This document shows positions 37,805 through 47,209 of a stretch of DNA of 64,000 nucleotides, in pieces. The notes under the pieces are model-generated. The model did no database searches. It was not told the DNA's origin and saw only the letters and a program-made list of their open reading frames with translations. Within the stretch, counting starts at the first letter, position 1. The number at the start of each line of letters is the position of its first letter. Source of the stretch: Anaerolineales bacterium (lineage in GTDB: Bacteria; Chloroflexota; Anaerolineae; 4572-78; J111); the NCBI GenBank assembly GCA_020634855.1, contig JACKAU010000010.1:248001-312000 (forward strand). Reading direction: 5' to 3'. The translations under genes and the position numbers were made by a program.

Positions 37805-37850
37805 GGAGATTGGAGATTGGGAGAGGCGCCTCTCCCAATCTCCAATCTCC
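37805..37850. repeat. Perfect 46-bp palindrome (GGAGATT repeats)
   Basis: The left arm 37805-37827 (GGAGATTGGAGATTGGGAG then AGGC) is the exact reverse complement of 37828-37850, with no spacer. It lies 11 bp past the recJ stop codon. No T-tract follows in the recJ direction. A degenerate relative is at 52801-52870. Confidence 0.85.
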
Positions 37851-37861
37851 AGTACAGCCTT

Positions 37862-39565
37862 TTAGAGATCGCTGGGGTGCAGATCCTTGATATTTAATTG
37901 CATCGTTGTGTGGCCGTTCCAGTGATTGAAGTCAAGGTTGTAAACCGCGTCGATCAGTTGAGCCGGGCTGAGCTGGCCGATCCAGTGGCCCTGCCGAAAG
38001 GCAATGGCGCTCCACTCCTGTTTGCCGTCGTGCAGCACCAGCCGGAGATGCTGGCCATCCTGGCCAACCCCCTTGAGATATTTAAGGCGCAACCCTCGGG
38101 TTAGAAAACGCGGAGTCGGATTGCCGTAGCCAAAGGGCTGTAGGTTGACTATGTCCTTAACCAGCGACGGTCGCACCCCGCGTAAATTAATCTCGCCATC
38201 GATGGTCAGGGTTGGTCGTAACTGATCAACGGCCAGTTGTTCTTGAGCAATAGCCAGCAGCCGCTTTTGCAAAGCCGGTAGATTCTCGTTTTTCACCGTA
38301 AAGCCGGCAGCGGCGGCGTGACCGCCATAGCGAACCAACAGATCGGCGCATTGATCAAGCGCGTCGGTGATGTGAAATTCGGCAATGCTGCGGGCCGAGC
38401 CTTTAGTGGTTTCCGGCCCCTGCTCGGCGACCAACACCGGCCGGTAAAACTCATCACACAGCCGCGAGGCAGCCAGCCCGACCACGCCGGGGTTAAAATC
38501 GGGATGACTGATAAAATAGAGCGGTTGCTGAGCTTCAGTCGATAAAACGGCTTGGCGGGCTACATTGACCGTATCTAGCGTTAATTTTTGTCGTTCCCGA
38601 TTTTGCTGGTCGAGTTCCGCCGCTAGCGTGGCGGCTTCGGCTTGATTTTTAGCCATTAGCAAATTGTAAGCGGCCAGAGCGCTGTCCAGCCGGCCCGCCG
38701 CATTGAGGCGCGGACCAATGGTAAAGCCGATAGTTCCGGCGGTGATGCTAGTGTCGGAACTTGATTGAGTACGGGCCATGAGCGCCACCAAGCCGGGGCG
38801 CAGCGAGGTGTTAAGTTGACTTAAGCCGAGATTAACCAGTTTTCGGTTTTCGTGATACAGCGGCGCCAGGTCGGCCACAGTGCCTAACGCCACCAGATCG
38901 AGAAAGTTTTCGGCCCGTAAGCCGTTTGAAGCCAATTTACTGAGCAATGCCTGAGACAACTTGTAAGCCAACCCTACTCCGGCCAGTTCTTTAAAAGGAT
39001 AGTCGCAGTTGGCTTGTTTGGGGTTGATGGCCGCCAGCGCCGGGGGAATTTGTTCGCCGACGGTGTGATGATCGGTAATAATGAGGTCTAAACCCAGACT
39101 ATTACCATAAGCCACCTCCTGCACGGACCGAATACCACAATCGACCGTGACAACCACCTTGACTCCTCGGCCGGCCAGTTCGGTCAGCGCCTCATTGTTG
39201 AGGCCGTAGCCTTCCTCAAAACGGTTGGGGATATAGGCTTGGGCGTTAGCGCCCAAGGCAATCAAAACATGCATCATCAAGGCGGTGGCGGTCACACCGT
39301 CAGCGTCATAATCGCCGTAGACGGCAATCGGCTCATGCTGGGCGATGGCGCGACGCAGCCGCTCGACCGCCGGGGCCATCCCTCGAAGGGCGAAGGGGTC
39401 GTCATCCGACCAGCGGTGGGCCAGAAAATTTTGCACATCTTCAGAGGTGGTAATCCCTCTATTGTAAAGAATTTGGACAATCAAGGGTGGGAGGTCTGGA
39501 AATTTAGCAAAATGGGCGGCCGGAGCGCGTGGACTCACTTCCCATCGCTTTGATGGTGTAGACAC
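37862..39565 (-). CDS. recJ: Single-stranded-DNA-specific exonuclease RecJ
   Basis: 567 residues, starting at GTG 39565 with AGGAG about seven bases upstream. DHH phosphoesterase motifs are AVYGDYDADGVTATALM, VVTVDCGIRS and LDLIITDHHTVGEQIPPA. DHHA1 motifs include RSIAEFHITDAL and YGGHAAAAGFTV, and an OB-fold tail contains LKYLKGVGQDGQHLRLVLHDG. RecJ degrades single-stranded DNA 5' to 3' in recombination and mismatch repair. It stands alone here. Confidence 0.95.
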   Translation of the reverse strand: MSTPSKRWEVSPRAPAAHFAKFPDLPPLIVQILYNRGITTSEDVQNFLAHRWSDDDPFALRGMAPAVERLRRAIAQHEPIAVYGDYDADGVTATALMMHVLIALGANAQAYIPNRFEEGYGLNNEALTELAGRGVKVVVTVDCGIRSVQEVAYGNSLGLDLIITDHHTVGEQIPPALAAINPKQANCDYPFKELAGVGLAYKLSQALLSKLASNGLRAENFLDLVALGTVADLAPLYHENRKLVNLGLSQLNTSLRPGLVALMARTQSSSDTSITAGTIGFTIGPRLNAAGRLDSALAAYNLLMAKNQAEAATLAAELDQQNRERQKLTLDTVNVARQAVLSTEAQQPLYFISHPDFNPGVVGLAASRLCDEFYRPVLVAEQGPETTKGSARSIAEFHITDALDQCADLLVRYGGHAAAAGFTVKNENLPALQKRLLAIAQEQLAVDQLRPTLTIDGEINLRGVRPSLVKDIVNLQPFGYGNPTPRFLTRGLRLKYLKGVGQDGQHLRLVLHDGKQEWSAIAFRQGHWIGQLSPAQLIDAVYNLDFNHWNGHTTMQLNIKDLHPSDL

Positions 39566-39669
39566 AATCGATCTCCTAATTAACTCAGGTTGGGTATATT
39601 ATAGTGCTGATCCGTTAATCTCGCACATCCTGTTCTGGGGTAACCTAAGTGCTGGGTCCGTTAACCACC

Positions 39670-39702
39670 CAAACAAAAATCCCCCGACTTTAACCGGGGG
39701 AT
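39670..39702 (-). terminator. Intrinsic terminator of the DUF4870-like gene
   Basis: ATCCCCCG (39679-39686) pairs with CGGGGGAT (39695-39702) around an 8-nt loop. On the minus strand it is followed by TTTTTG, just past the end of the 39733 gene. Confidence 0.8.
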
Positions 39703-39732
39703 AAGATTAACATTTCAATGGTATTATATGAG

Positions 39733-40044
39733 TTAGAGCCAACCTTGCCCTTTAAGAAAATCAGTTAGCACCGGGATAGTGATATACTTTCCCTGGTAGG
39801 CTTCGTAAGCCCAATACAATGTTACAAACCAGATTAAACAAGGGACACATGCAAGAACCACAGTCCAACTGGTAATGATGCTTAACACCACAAGAATAAC
39901 GTTAACAGCCAAAGCTTGAACCGCGTGGTATTTCTGGAAGGGTCGGTTTCTCATGTCTTCGACTAGGAGAATGATGATCGCTACAATACCCAACGGGTAC
40001 GACAGCGCTGCCAGGAGTTTGTCATTATCGGTAATATCAACCAT
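39733..40044 (-). CDS. DUF4870-like small membrane protein
   Basis: 103 residues. LLAALSYPLGIVAIIILLVE, the motif NRPFQKYHAVQALAVNVILVV and a last helix VLACVPCLIWFVTLYWAYEAY follow the DUF4870 pattern (hydrophobic helices around a conserved F..xHAxQAL). Function unknown. It lies 45 bp downstream of another small membrane protein gene and ends in a clear terminator. Confidence 0.8.
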   Translation of the reverse strand: MVDITDNDKLLAALSYPLGIVAIIILLVEDMRNRPFQKYHAVQALAVNVILVVLSIITSWTVVLACVPCLIWFVTLYWAYEAYQGKYITIPVLTDFLKGQGWL

Positions 40045-40089
40045 TTGAGTATAATCCTTTCTAGATAAGCGGATGATTAAAAGTGAAAC

Positions 40090-40362
40090 TTATTCCCAAA
40101 ACCACTGCATATCGCCAATCGACTCTCCGTTTTTGAGCTTCTCCGACAGCATATAGGCATCGACCGCTCCCAGAATGGGAATGACTAACCCGATGCCAAC
40201 ACATGAGAGAATAATAGATGCCACAATAATAATAATGCCTTTCTTGGTTTGGCCCAGATAGATTTGGCCAACCCCTCCCAGCAAGAGCAAGCTTAGGATA
40301 GCAGCAATGATCGAGTTTTTAGGTGGATTACTGGGTTGGATTTGCATCGTTGAGGTAAACAT
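40090..40362 (-). CDS. Small TM2-like membrane protein
   Basis: 90 residues with two helices, IIAAILSLLLLGGVGQIYLG and KKGIIIIVASIILSCVGIGLVIP (listed here only in part). The sequence GGVGQIYLGQTKKGI resembles TM2-domain proteins (G..G.H.FYLG). GGGAG precedes the start. It is followed by the DUF4870-like gene, probably in one operon. Function unknown. Confidence 0.75.
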   Translation of the reverse strand: MFTSTMQIQPSNPPKNSIIAAILSLLLLGGVGQIYLGQTKKGIIIIVASIILSCVGIGLVIPILGAVDAYMLSEKLKNGESIGDMQWFWE

Positions 40363-40420
40363 GGTGTGGATCTCCCTTTATTTTAAATGTTAAAACTGCT
40401 ATAAATTTCATTGATTCATT

Positions 40421-40527
40421 TTAACATAACTGTTAATGGGCTGCAACGTGAAACGAAACTTTTCAAAATTGCCAGCCTGTACAGGCGATGTTATCATGTA
40501 TTTTTGACGTACGATATTCTATACGTC
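40421..40527. promoter_or_regulatory. Two small inverted repeats upstream of fmt
   Basis: TTAACATAACTGTTAA (40421-40436) is a 6-bp inverted repeat with a 4-bp centre. GACGTA (40506-40511) and TACGTC (40522-40527) form another. Either may be an operator for the divergent TM2-like gene or fmt; no regulator is suggested. Confidence 0.3.
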
Positions 40528-40616
40528 GTTGCGCCGATGAAGTTTCAACTGTTTCTTTAAAGTTAATCTGTTTCGCGCTAACTAGCCCGGCCTGAATTAA
40601 CCAGGGAGATTTTTTT

Positions 40617-41570
40617 GTGAGCACCAGAATTGTTTTTATGGGAACGCCCGATTTCGCCGTTCCCTCGCTAACCGCCCTAATCGATAGCGATTATGAACTG
40701 GCGGCCGTGGTGACCCAACCGGACCGGCCCAGCGGCCGGGGCAAACGGTTGACCCCGCCGCCGGTTAAAACGGTAGCTGAAGCGGCCGGTATTGAGGTGT
40801 TACAACCCCGGACGCTCAAATCTCCAGAAGCTTTCGCAACGTTAGCAGAGTTTCAACCGGACTTAATCGTAGTGGCGGCTTTTGGCCAGATTCTACGCTC
40901 TAATGTTTTGGATCTCCCGCCCCACGGGTGTATAAATGTCCACGCATCACTGTTGCCGCGTTGGCGAGGTGCCGCGCCGGTTACAGCCGCTATTCTAGCC
41001 GGCGACGCCGAAACCGGCGTGACGATTATGAAAATGGACGAAGGGCTTGATACCGGGCCGATGATCGCCAAACGAGCGATCTCGATCACCAACGATCATA
41101 CCGGGGGGACGCTCACCACGACCTTAGCCGATTTGGGCGCTCAACTGCTCATCGACACGCTGCCGGATTGGTTGTTGGGTAAAATTGAGCCGCAGCCTCA
41201 AGATAACGCCCAGTCGACGTTCGCTCCTCGGTTGGATAAGCAGGCCGGAGCGCTCGATTGGTCACAGCCGGCCGCCGCCATCGAACGAAAGGTTCGTGCT
41301 TTTGATCCTTGGCCCGGCACGTTTACCCCCGGATCGAAGGGACCGATAAAGATTCTAAACGTTGCTTTTGCTCGTGAGGTCGCCGCGCCGCCCGATAGCT
41401 CGTCGGGTACCGTATTTAAACAACAACGAGCAGTTTACGTCACCACCGGCGACGGCGTGTTGCAACTGATCACGGTGCAACCGGCCGGTAAAAAGGCCAT
41501 GCCGGCCGAAGCCTGGCTCAACGGGCAACCTGAACTGGCCGGTAGCCAGCTCGGGGAGTGGGTGGCATAA
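40617..41570 (+). CDS. fmt: Methionyl-tRNA formyltransferase
   Basis: 317 residues from a GTG start preceded by AGGGAGA. Motifs are IVFMGTPDFAVPSL, the formyl-folate-site GCINVHASLLPRWRGAAP with the catalytic Asn/His, and DEGLDTGPMI. The C-terminal domain starts near residue 210. It formylates initiator Met-tRNA. The usual partner def is not adjacent; instead the PdtaS/PdtaR genes follow on the same strand after 31 bp. Confidence 0.95.
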   Translation: MSTRIVFMGTPDFAVPSLTALIDSDYELAAVVTQPDRPSGRGKRLTPPPVKTVAEAAGIEVLQPRTLKSPEAFATLAEFQPDLIVVAAFGQILRSNVLDLPPHGCINVHASLLPRWRGAAPVTAAILAGDAETGVTIMKMDEGLDTGPMIAKRAISITNDHTGGTLTTTLADLGAQLLIDTLPDWLLGKIEPQPQDNAQSTFAPRLDKQAGALDWSQPAAAIERKVRAFDPWPGTFTPGSKGPIKILNVAFAREVAAPPDSSSGTVFKQQRAVYVTTGDGVLQLITVQPAGKKAMPAEAWLNGQPELAGSQLGEWVA

Positions 41571-41601
41571 TATATCTGGGTTTAGTAAGAGGGGTTCACC
41601 C

Positions 41602-43167
41602 ATGACATCTGATCCAATTACCAAATATTTGGATCTACCTGAAACCGAAACGGAATTTCTTCAGACCGTCGCCCAGCAGATGGGCATTGTGGCCGATTTG
41701 AGCCGCGCCGATATTTTGTTATACTGTCGCAAATCTGTCGGTGAATTTGTGGTGGCTGCCCATGCTCAGCCGCACTCGCTGGCCCACGTCTATAACACCA
41801 ACCGCAGTGGAACGATAATTAGCGTCAAGCAGCGGCCGGAAGTGCTGCAAGCCTTGGTCAACGGCCATACCTCAACCGATCAACGCAGCTTTATCGCTGA
41901 AGGCGCGCCGGTTGTGCGCCATACCTTCCCGATTCATTTTCCGCCCAACAGTTCAAATCAGGCCTGGTCCGCCAACGGCGCTCGCAGCGACAGACAGGTC
42001 ATTGCCGCCCTTATCGTCGTCATCAACTTGATTGAATATGAACGACATCGCCTGCGTAGTCGGGTTTATCAACAGGCGCTTAGATCATTACAGCAAATGT
42101 TGATTGCCGGCCAGGTGATGGGAGCCGAAGATTTGAAACCCTTTGGCGAGCAAGATGGTATTATTTATGTCGATAACAATGGGGTTATTCGCTATGCCAG
42201 CGGGATCGCGGCCAACCTGTTCCGGCGGGTAGGTTATAAAGAAACGCTGGTAGGACGTCCGTTGGTCGAGTTGGAAACCGACGAAGAGGAACTCCGGCTA
42301 ACTGTCATTTCTCAGCGACGCTGTCTGCAATGGGAGTCGAAAGAGGCTGATCGCTATTGGATCAGAAAAGCGATTCCACTTTTTGCGCCGCCATCATTGC
42401 GTTGGCCCTTTTTGTGGTTGTTTGATCGAAGCAATACCGTTAATATGGACGGCATGCTGATGCTGCTGCATGATGACACCGATATCCGCCGCCAAGATGA
42501 AGAAATGCGCATCAAAAATGCCATGATTCAGGAAGTCCATCACCGGGTGAAAAATAATCTGCAAACCATTGCCGGTTTAATCAGAATGCAGGCCCGGCGG
42601 GTGAAATCTGAAGAGGCCAAAGTCATCCTAGATGAAACGCTAAGCCGCATCCTGAGCGTGGCCGTCATTCATGAGTTTTTATCGAGCGATGATGCCAATA
42701 TCATCAATATCAAAGACGTTGGCAACCGGATCGTGGGCCAGCTCCAGTACGGGATGCTCAGCCCTGAAAAACAGGTCAGAATCGAGCTAACCGGTGAGCC
42801 GATTTATCTGCCCGCCCGGCAAGCCACATCGTGCGCTCTAATCATCAATGAGTTAGTTCAAAACGCCATCGAGCATGGTTTTGAAAGCAAAAAATCAGGA
42901 CTGATCCGGGTAAATTTGGAAGATGGTGGGGATGAGGTTATTATTACGGTAGCCGATAACGGCGACGGCGTATCCGGTGACTTTAACATGGATAAGACGG
43001 ATAGCTTAGGCTTGCAAATTGTGAAAATCTTGGTCGAAGGTGATCTTAAAGGTAAAATTCAACTAGGAAAAGGCATTGATGGAGAAGAAGGTCTATCCGT
43101 TCACATCACCTTTTCCAAAACAACCTTTGGAGGTGAAACAGGATGGAAAGAACACGTGTCATCATAG
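41602..43167 (+). CDS. pdtaS: PdtaS-like sensor histidine kinase
   Basis: 521 residues, no membrane segment. The N-terminal GAF-like domain (about 1-150) contains ADILLYCRKSVGEFVVAAH as in PdtaS-type kinases, and is followed by a PAS domain (about 175-300: DGIIYVDNNGVIRYASGIAA). A HisKA_2 box with phospho-His is EVHHRVKNNLQTIAGLIRM, and the ATPase domain has NELVQNAIEHGF and VADNGDGVSGD. It overlaps the ANTAR regulator gene by 25 bp and ends inside it. In mycobacteria PdtaS is a cytosolic kinase feeding an RNA-binding regulator; here the signal is unknown. Confidence 0.9.
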   Translation: MTSDPITKYLDLPETETEFLQTVAQQMGIVADLSRADILLYCRKSVGEFVVAAHAQPHSLAHVYNTNRSGTIISVKQRPEVLQALVNGHTSTDQRSFIAEGAPVVRHTFPIHFPPNSSNQAWSANGARSDRQVIAALIVVINLIEYERHRLRSRVYQQALRSLQQMLIAGQVMGAEDLKPFGEQDGIIYVDNNGVIRYASGIAANLFRRVGYKETLVGRPLVELETDEEELRLTVISQRRCLQWESKEADRYWIRKAIPLFAPPSLRWPFLWLFDRSNTVNMDGMLMLLHDDTDIRRQDEEMRIKNAMIQEVHHRVKNNLQTIAGLIRMQARRVKSEEAKVILDETLSRILSVAVIHEFLSSDDANIINIKDVGNRIVGQLQYGMLSPEKQVRIELTGEPIYLPARQATSCALIINELVQNAIEHGFESKKSGLIRVNLEDGGDEVIITVADNGDGVSGDFNMDKTDSLGLQIVKILVEGDLKGKIQLGKGIDGEEGLSVHITFSKTTFGGETGWKEHVSS

Positions 43168-43724
43168 CTGACGATGAGTCAATTATCAGGGCCGATCTGA
43201 AAGAGATGCTTACCAACCTCAACTATTTGGTTGTGGGTGAAGTGGGCGACGGTCAAAGCGCAGTCAACCTGGCCCGCGAACTGAGACCGGATGTGGTCCT
43301 GATGGATATTAAAATGCCCAACATGGACGGCATTGATGCTGCCAAAATTTTGACTGAAGAACAAATCTCCCCGGTGGTCTTGTTGACCGCCTACGGCCAG
43401 AAAGAGCTGGTTGATCGGGCCAAAGAAGCCGGGGTAGTGGGGTATCTGGTCAAACCCTTCCGAGAAACCGATTTGTTGCCGGCCATTGAAGTGGCGCTGT
43501 CTCGATTTAATGAATTCAAGGTCGTTCGGCAAGAAGTTGAGGATCTCCAAAACGCCCTCGAAACGCGCAAGTTGGTTGAACGGGCCAAAGGTATCCTGAT
43601 GGATACTCAGAAAATTGATGAGGCCGAAGCCTTTCGCAAAATCCAAAAAATGAGCATGAATACCCGCAAGCCGATGAAAGAAGTCGCCGAGGCCATTATT
43701 CTGGCGCATCAAGCGGCCACTTAA
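43143..43724 (+). CDS. pdtaR: PdtaR-like ANTAR response regulator
   Basis: 193 residues. The receiver (VIIADDESIIRADL, phospho-Asp in VVLMDIKMPNMDGID, Lys in YLVKPF) spans about 1-120. The ANTAR RNA-binding domain follows at about 130-190 (LVERAKGILMDTQKIDEAEAF and RKPMKEVAEAI). Phosphorylated ANTAR proteins bind paired hairpins in nascent RNA and prevent termination. The target RNAs are unknown; the purLQ leader in this window is one place to look. The gene overlaps pdtaS, and nadE follows after 16 bp. Confidence 0.93.
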   Translation: MERTRVIIADDESIIRADLKEMLTNLNYLVVGEVGDGQSAVNLARELRPDVVLMDIKMPNMDGIDAAKILTEEQISPVVLLTAYGQKELVDRAKEAGVVGYLVKPFRETDLLPAIEVALSRFNEFKVVRQEVEDLQNALETRKLVERAKGILMDTQKIDEAEAFRKIQKMSMNTRKPMKEVAEAIILAHQAAT

Positions 43725-43740
43725 TTCTACTGCAACCCGA

Positions 43741-45489
43741 ATGTCGATCGTTAGATTAGCTCTGGCTCAAATCAATACCACCGTTGGCGATCTGCAAGGC
43801 AATGTTGCCAAGGTTAAAGCGTATTTGGAGCGAGCCAGAGCCGTTCAAGCCAATATCGTTTTATTTCCGGAGCTAACCCTGGCCGGCTATCCGCCGGAAG
43901 ATTTACTGCTCAAACCCGGCTTTGCAGCGGCTAATCGCCAAGCTTTGGAAAGTCTACTACCTGAAACCCACGGCCTAACGGCCGTGGTTGGTTTTGTCGA
44001 CCGGCAGGATGATATCTTCAACGCAGCGGCGGTTTTGCACGATGGGGCGCTGGTGGGCATCTATCATAAGTCGCTGTTGCCCAATTATGCCGTATTTGAT
44101 GAAGATCGCTATTTTGCCCGGGGCGACAGCCCATTTCTATTTAACCTCCCCACCCCAACCGGCGACAGACCGATCTGTTTTGGCGTCAGCGTCTGCGAAG
44201 ATATCTGGTATCCGGCCGGTCCGCCTGAAGCTCAGGCCGCCGGCGGCGCCGATCTGCTGTTAAACATCTCAGCCTCACCCTACCAAAGCGGTAAAATCAA
44301 CAGCCGTGAGCGAATGCTCGCCACCCGCGCGGCCGACAACGTGGCTATTGTCGCTTTTTGCAATCTCATCGGCGGGCAAGACGAACTAATTTTTGACGGC
44401 AGCAGCCTGATTATCGACGAGCGTGGGCGCGTGTTGGCCCGGGCCAAATCTTTTGAGGAAGATTTCCTGGTGGCCGATCTAAACGTCGGTAACGTTTTTC
44501 GCCAGCGCTTGCGAGACCCGCGTCGCCGTAAAGTGGCGCTGACCGAAATCTATGCCGAAGCGTTTGAAAAAATCCCTCTGGCTCCGGCGGCTTTTTCGGC
44601 CAACCCGGCCGCTATTACTGTGCCTGAAAAAGTGATCCCGCTGGAACCAGTAGCCGAAGTCTATCATTCCCTGGTCTTAGCCACGCGAGATTACGTTCAC
44701 AAGAACGGCTTCAGTAAGATCTGTCTGGGGCTATCCGGCGGGATCGACAGTACGCTGGTCGCAGCCATCGCCGCCGACGCCCTTGGTCCGGAAAATGTGG
44801 TCGGGGTGTCGATGCCGTCGCGTTATTCGTCGGACCATTCCAAAAGCGACGCCCAACAGTTGGCCGAAAATTTAGGCATCGATTACCAGGTCATCGCCAT
44901 CGAGCCGGTCTACCAGGCTTATCTGGATATTCTGGCCGACTCGTTCGCCGGGACCACCCCGGGAGTAGCCGAGGAGAATCTCCAAAGCCGGGCCAGAGGC
45001 AATACCTTGATGGCTTTGAGTAATAAATTTGGCTGGCTTGTCCTGACCACCGGCAATAAAAGTGAGATGGCGGTGGGCTACGCCACCATTTATGGCGATA
45101 TGGCCGGCGGTTTCGCGGTTATCAAAGATGTACCCAAAACGTTGGTTTATAAGCTGTGTCGCTACCGCAATGAAGCGATTGGGCCTGATATCCCCCAAAA
45201 TGTTCTGATCAAACCCCCATCCGCCGAACTGCGGCTTGATCAAAAAGACACCGACTCGCTGCCGGAATACGACATTTTGGACGGTATTCTGGCGGCTTAC
45301 ATCGAGGAAGAATACAGCCCCGCCGAAATTATAGCGCTTGGTTACGATCACGAGACGGTCCGCCGAATCATCCGTCTGGTTGATTTGAATGAGTACAAGC
45401 GCCGGCAAGCCCCGCCCGGCCCCAAAGTCACCAGCAAAGCATTTGGCAAAGATCGTCGCTTGCCCATCACCAACCGGTATAGAGGATAA
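43741..45489 (+). CDS. nadE: Glutamine-dependent NAD+ synthetase
   Basis: 582 residues. The N-terminal nitrilase-type glutaminase has its triad in FPELTLAGYPPEDLLL (Glu), YHKSLLPNYAVFDEDRYF (Lys) and FGVSVCEDIWYP (Cys). The C-terminal synthetase has the P-loop LGLSGGIDSTLVAAIA and the motif LVLTTGNKSEMAVGY. It amidates nicotinic acid adenine dinucleotide to NAD. It lies 16 bp after the ANTAR regulator, so co-transcription with pdtaSR is likely. Confidence 0.95.
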   Translation: MSIVRLALAQINTTVGDLQGNVAKVKAYLERARAVQANIVLFPELTLAGYPPEDLLLKPGFAAANRQALESLLPETHGLTAVVGFVDRQDDIFNAAAVLHDGALVGIYHKSLLPNYAVFDEDRYFARGDSPFLFNLPTPTGDRPICFGVSVCEDIWYPAGPPEAQAAGGADLLLNISASPYQSGKINSRERMLATRAADNVAIVAFCNLIGGQDELIFDGSSLIIDERGRVLARAKSFEEDFLVADLNVGNVFRQRLRDPRRRKVALTEIYAEAFEKIPLAPAAFSANPAAITVPEKVIPLEPVAEVYHSLVLATRDYVHKNGFSKICLGLSGGIDSTLVAAIAADALGPENVVGVSMPSRYSSDHSKSDAQQLAENLGIDYQVIAIEPVYQAYLDILADSFAGTTPGVAEENLQSRARGNTLMALSNKFGWLVLTTGNKSEMAVGYATIYGDMAGGFAVIKDVPKTLVYKLCRYRNEAIGPDIPQNVLIKPPSAELRLDQKDTDSLPEYDILDGILAAYIEEEYSPAEIIALGYDHETVRRIIRLVDLNEYKRRQAPPGPKVTSKAFGKDRRLPITNRYRG

Positions 45490-45540
45490 ATCGGTTCGTA
45501 ACAGGAAATACCGCAAAAACACTGTTTTCAGCCTTTACCC

Positions 45541-45620
45541 CCGGAGAAGTAAGAAGTAAGGAGAAGGAAGTAATCCGTTCTGACCCTTAATCCCTACTCC
45601 TTATTGCCTACTCCCCGGCT
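45541..45620. repeat. Intergenic imperfect inverted element (AAGTAAGGAG / CTCCTTATT)
   Basis: A purine-rich block with repeated AGAAGTAAG (45544-45572) is followed by a pyrimidine-rich block with repeated CCCTACTCC and CCTACTCC (45586-45616). The outer ends CCGG.GAG / CTCCCCGG match. It lies between nadE and the DprE1-like gene and belongs to the same class as the other intergenic mirror elements here. Confidence 0.55.
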
Positions 45621-45685
45621 TAGACAGCTTGGTGGCAACTTGAGTTAGAATACGCACATCTAAAATTCCGCGAGGGGAGTTTGGA

Positions 45686-47209
45686 ATGATAAAAATAAGT
45701 AATACTGTAAAGTTTCTGGCCGTTCTGATTCTAGGTAGTCTCGCGGGGATCATCGGCATTTTGCTGCTGGTCTCGCGCTCCGACAAAGAGACGCGCCGTG
45801 GGATCAAACAGAAGGGCCAGGAATTTATGAACAAAATTCGGTCGGCGCGAGAGCCGGCTGCTGAGCCAAATCTTAAAAAGATTAGCAACTGGGGCAATTA
45901 TCCTCAAGTGCAGGTCAAATTTCATGAATTTGAGGATATCGAAACTCTGCGGCGCCTGGTCGACCAATCAGAGCAAATGATTGCCAGAGGTAATGGTCGC
46001 TGCTACGGCGACTCGGCGCTGGCGCCGCAGGTGATTTCCAGTTTGCGTTACAATAAATTCTTGGCATTTGATCGGGACAAAGGCATTATTCGCTGCCAGT
46101 CAGGCGTGCTGCTTTCGGAAATTCTCGATGTCATTGTGCCGCAGGGTTGGTTTTTGCCGGTTACGCCCGGCACCAAATTAATCACCGTGGGCGGCGCTAT
46201 TGCTTCCGATGTTCACGGCAAGAGCCAACATAAAGCCGGCAACTTTAGCGATCACCTAATCGATATGGAAATTATGGTTGGCGATGGTTCGATTGTGCGA
46301 TGTTCGCACACGGAAAATACCGAACTATTTTTGACCACCTGCGGCGGAATGGGCCTGACCGGGGTCATTCTCAACGCGACAATGCAGCTCATTCCCATCG
46401 AAACCGCCTATATTCGCCAAGAGTCGATCAAAATCCATAATTTCGATCATATGATGGATATCTTTGAAGAATCAGAGGATTGGAGCTACTCGCTGGCCTG
46501 GATCGACTGCTTGGCGCAGGGCCAACAGTTGGGGCGCGGTTACCTCATGCGCGGTGAGCACGCCAAAGTTGACGAGTTGGCCACAGTCAAGCAGCGTCAG
46601 AATCCGTTGGTCCCGAAAAAACGCCTTAAGCTGAACGTGCCGTTTAATTTCCCTAGTTTTACCTTGAATAACTATACAATCACAGCCTTCAATACCGCCT
46701 TGTATCTCAAGCACCCGAATGACGTAGTAAAATCTATTGTGGATTATGACACCTTCTTTTATCCGCTTGATACGGTACAAAATTGGAACCGTATCTACGG
46801 CAAGCGCGGCTTTACCCAATACCAGTTTATTCTACCTAAATCAGTTAGCCGCGAAGGGATGCACCGAATACTTAATCGCATCGCCCGAAGTAGGAGGTAT
46901 GTACCCTTTGTGGCGGTTCTAAAACTCTACCGCCAGCAAAATGGCTATCTGCCGTTTGGGATCGAAGGGTTTTCACTCGCGTTGGACTTTGCCATTAAGC
47001 CGGGTTTGTTTGAATTCTTAGACGAGCTAGACCAGATCGTATTAGAGTACGGCGGTCGCCTTTACCTGACCAAAGATGTACGTATGAACAAAACCATGTT
47101 CACCCAGAGCTATCCCAACGTCGAACGCTTCATCAATAATGTTCGCGATTTGGACCATGGCCACAAATTTAAATCATTCCAATCCGACCGGGTAGGTATC
47201 ACACAATGA
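45686..47209 (+). CDS. dprE1: DprE1-like FAD-dependent oxidoreductase
   Basis: 507 residues. One N-terminal helix (about 8-28) may anchor the protein; a basic stretch follows. The FAD-binding (PP-loop type) domain at about 75-250 contains ARGNGRCYGDSAL, PVTPGTKLITVGGAIASDVHGKSQHKAG and GGMGLTGVILNATM. The C-terminal cap (about 255-500) carries the D-arabinono-lactone-oxidase-like YPLDTVQNWNRIYGKRGFTQYQF. In actinobacteria DprE1 oxidises decaprenylphosphoryl-ribose, and DprE2 then reduces the product to the arabinose donor. The overlapping SDR gene downstream supports that pairing. The lipid substrate here is unproven. Confidence 0.85.
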   Translation: MIKISNTVKFLAVLILGSLAGIIGILLLVSRSDKETRRGIKQKGQEFMNKIRSAREPAAEPNLKKISNWGNYPQVQVKFHEFEDIETLRRLVDQSEQMIARGNGRCYGDSALAPQVISSLRYNKFLAFDRDKGIIRCQSGVLLSEILDVIVPQGWFLPVTPGTKLITVGGAIASDVHGKSQHKAGNFSDHLIDMEIMVGDGSIVRCSHTENTELFLTTCGGMGLTGVILNATMQLIPIETAYIRQESIKIHNFDHMMDIFEESEDWSYSLAWIDCLAQGQQLGRGYLMRGEHAKVDELATVKQRQNPLVPKKRLKLNVPFNFPSFTLNNYTITAFNTALYLKHPNDVVKSIVDYDTFFYPLDTVQNWNRIYGKRGFTQYQFILPKSVSREGMHRILNRIARSRRYVPFVAVLKLYRQQNGYLPFGIEGFSLALDFAIKPGLFEFLDELDQIVLEYGGRLYLTKDVRMNKTMFTQSYPNVERFINNVRDLDHGHKFKSFQSDRVGITQ

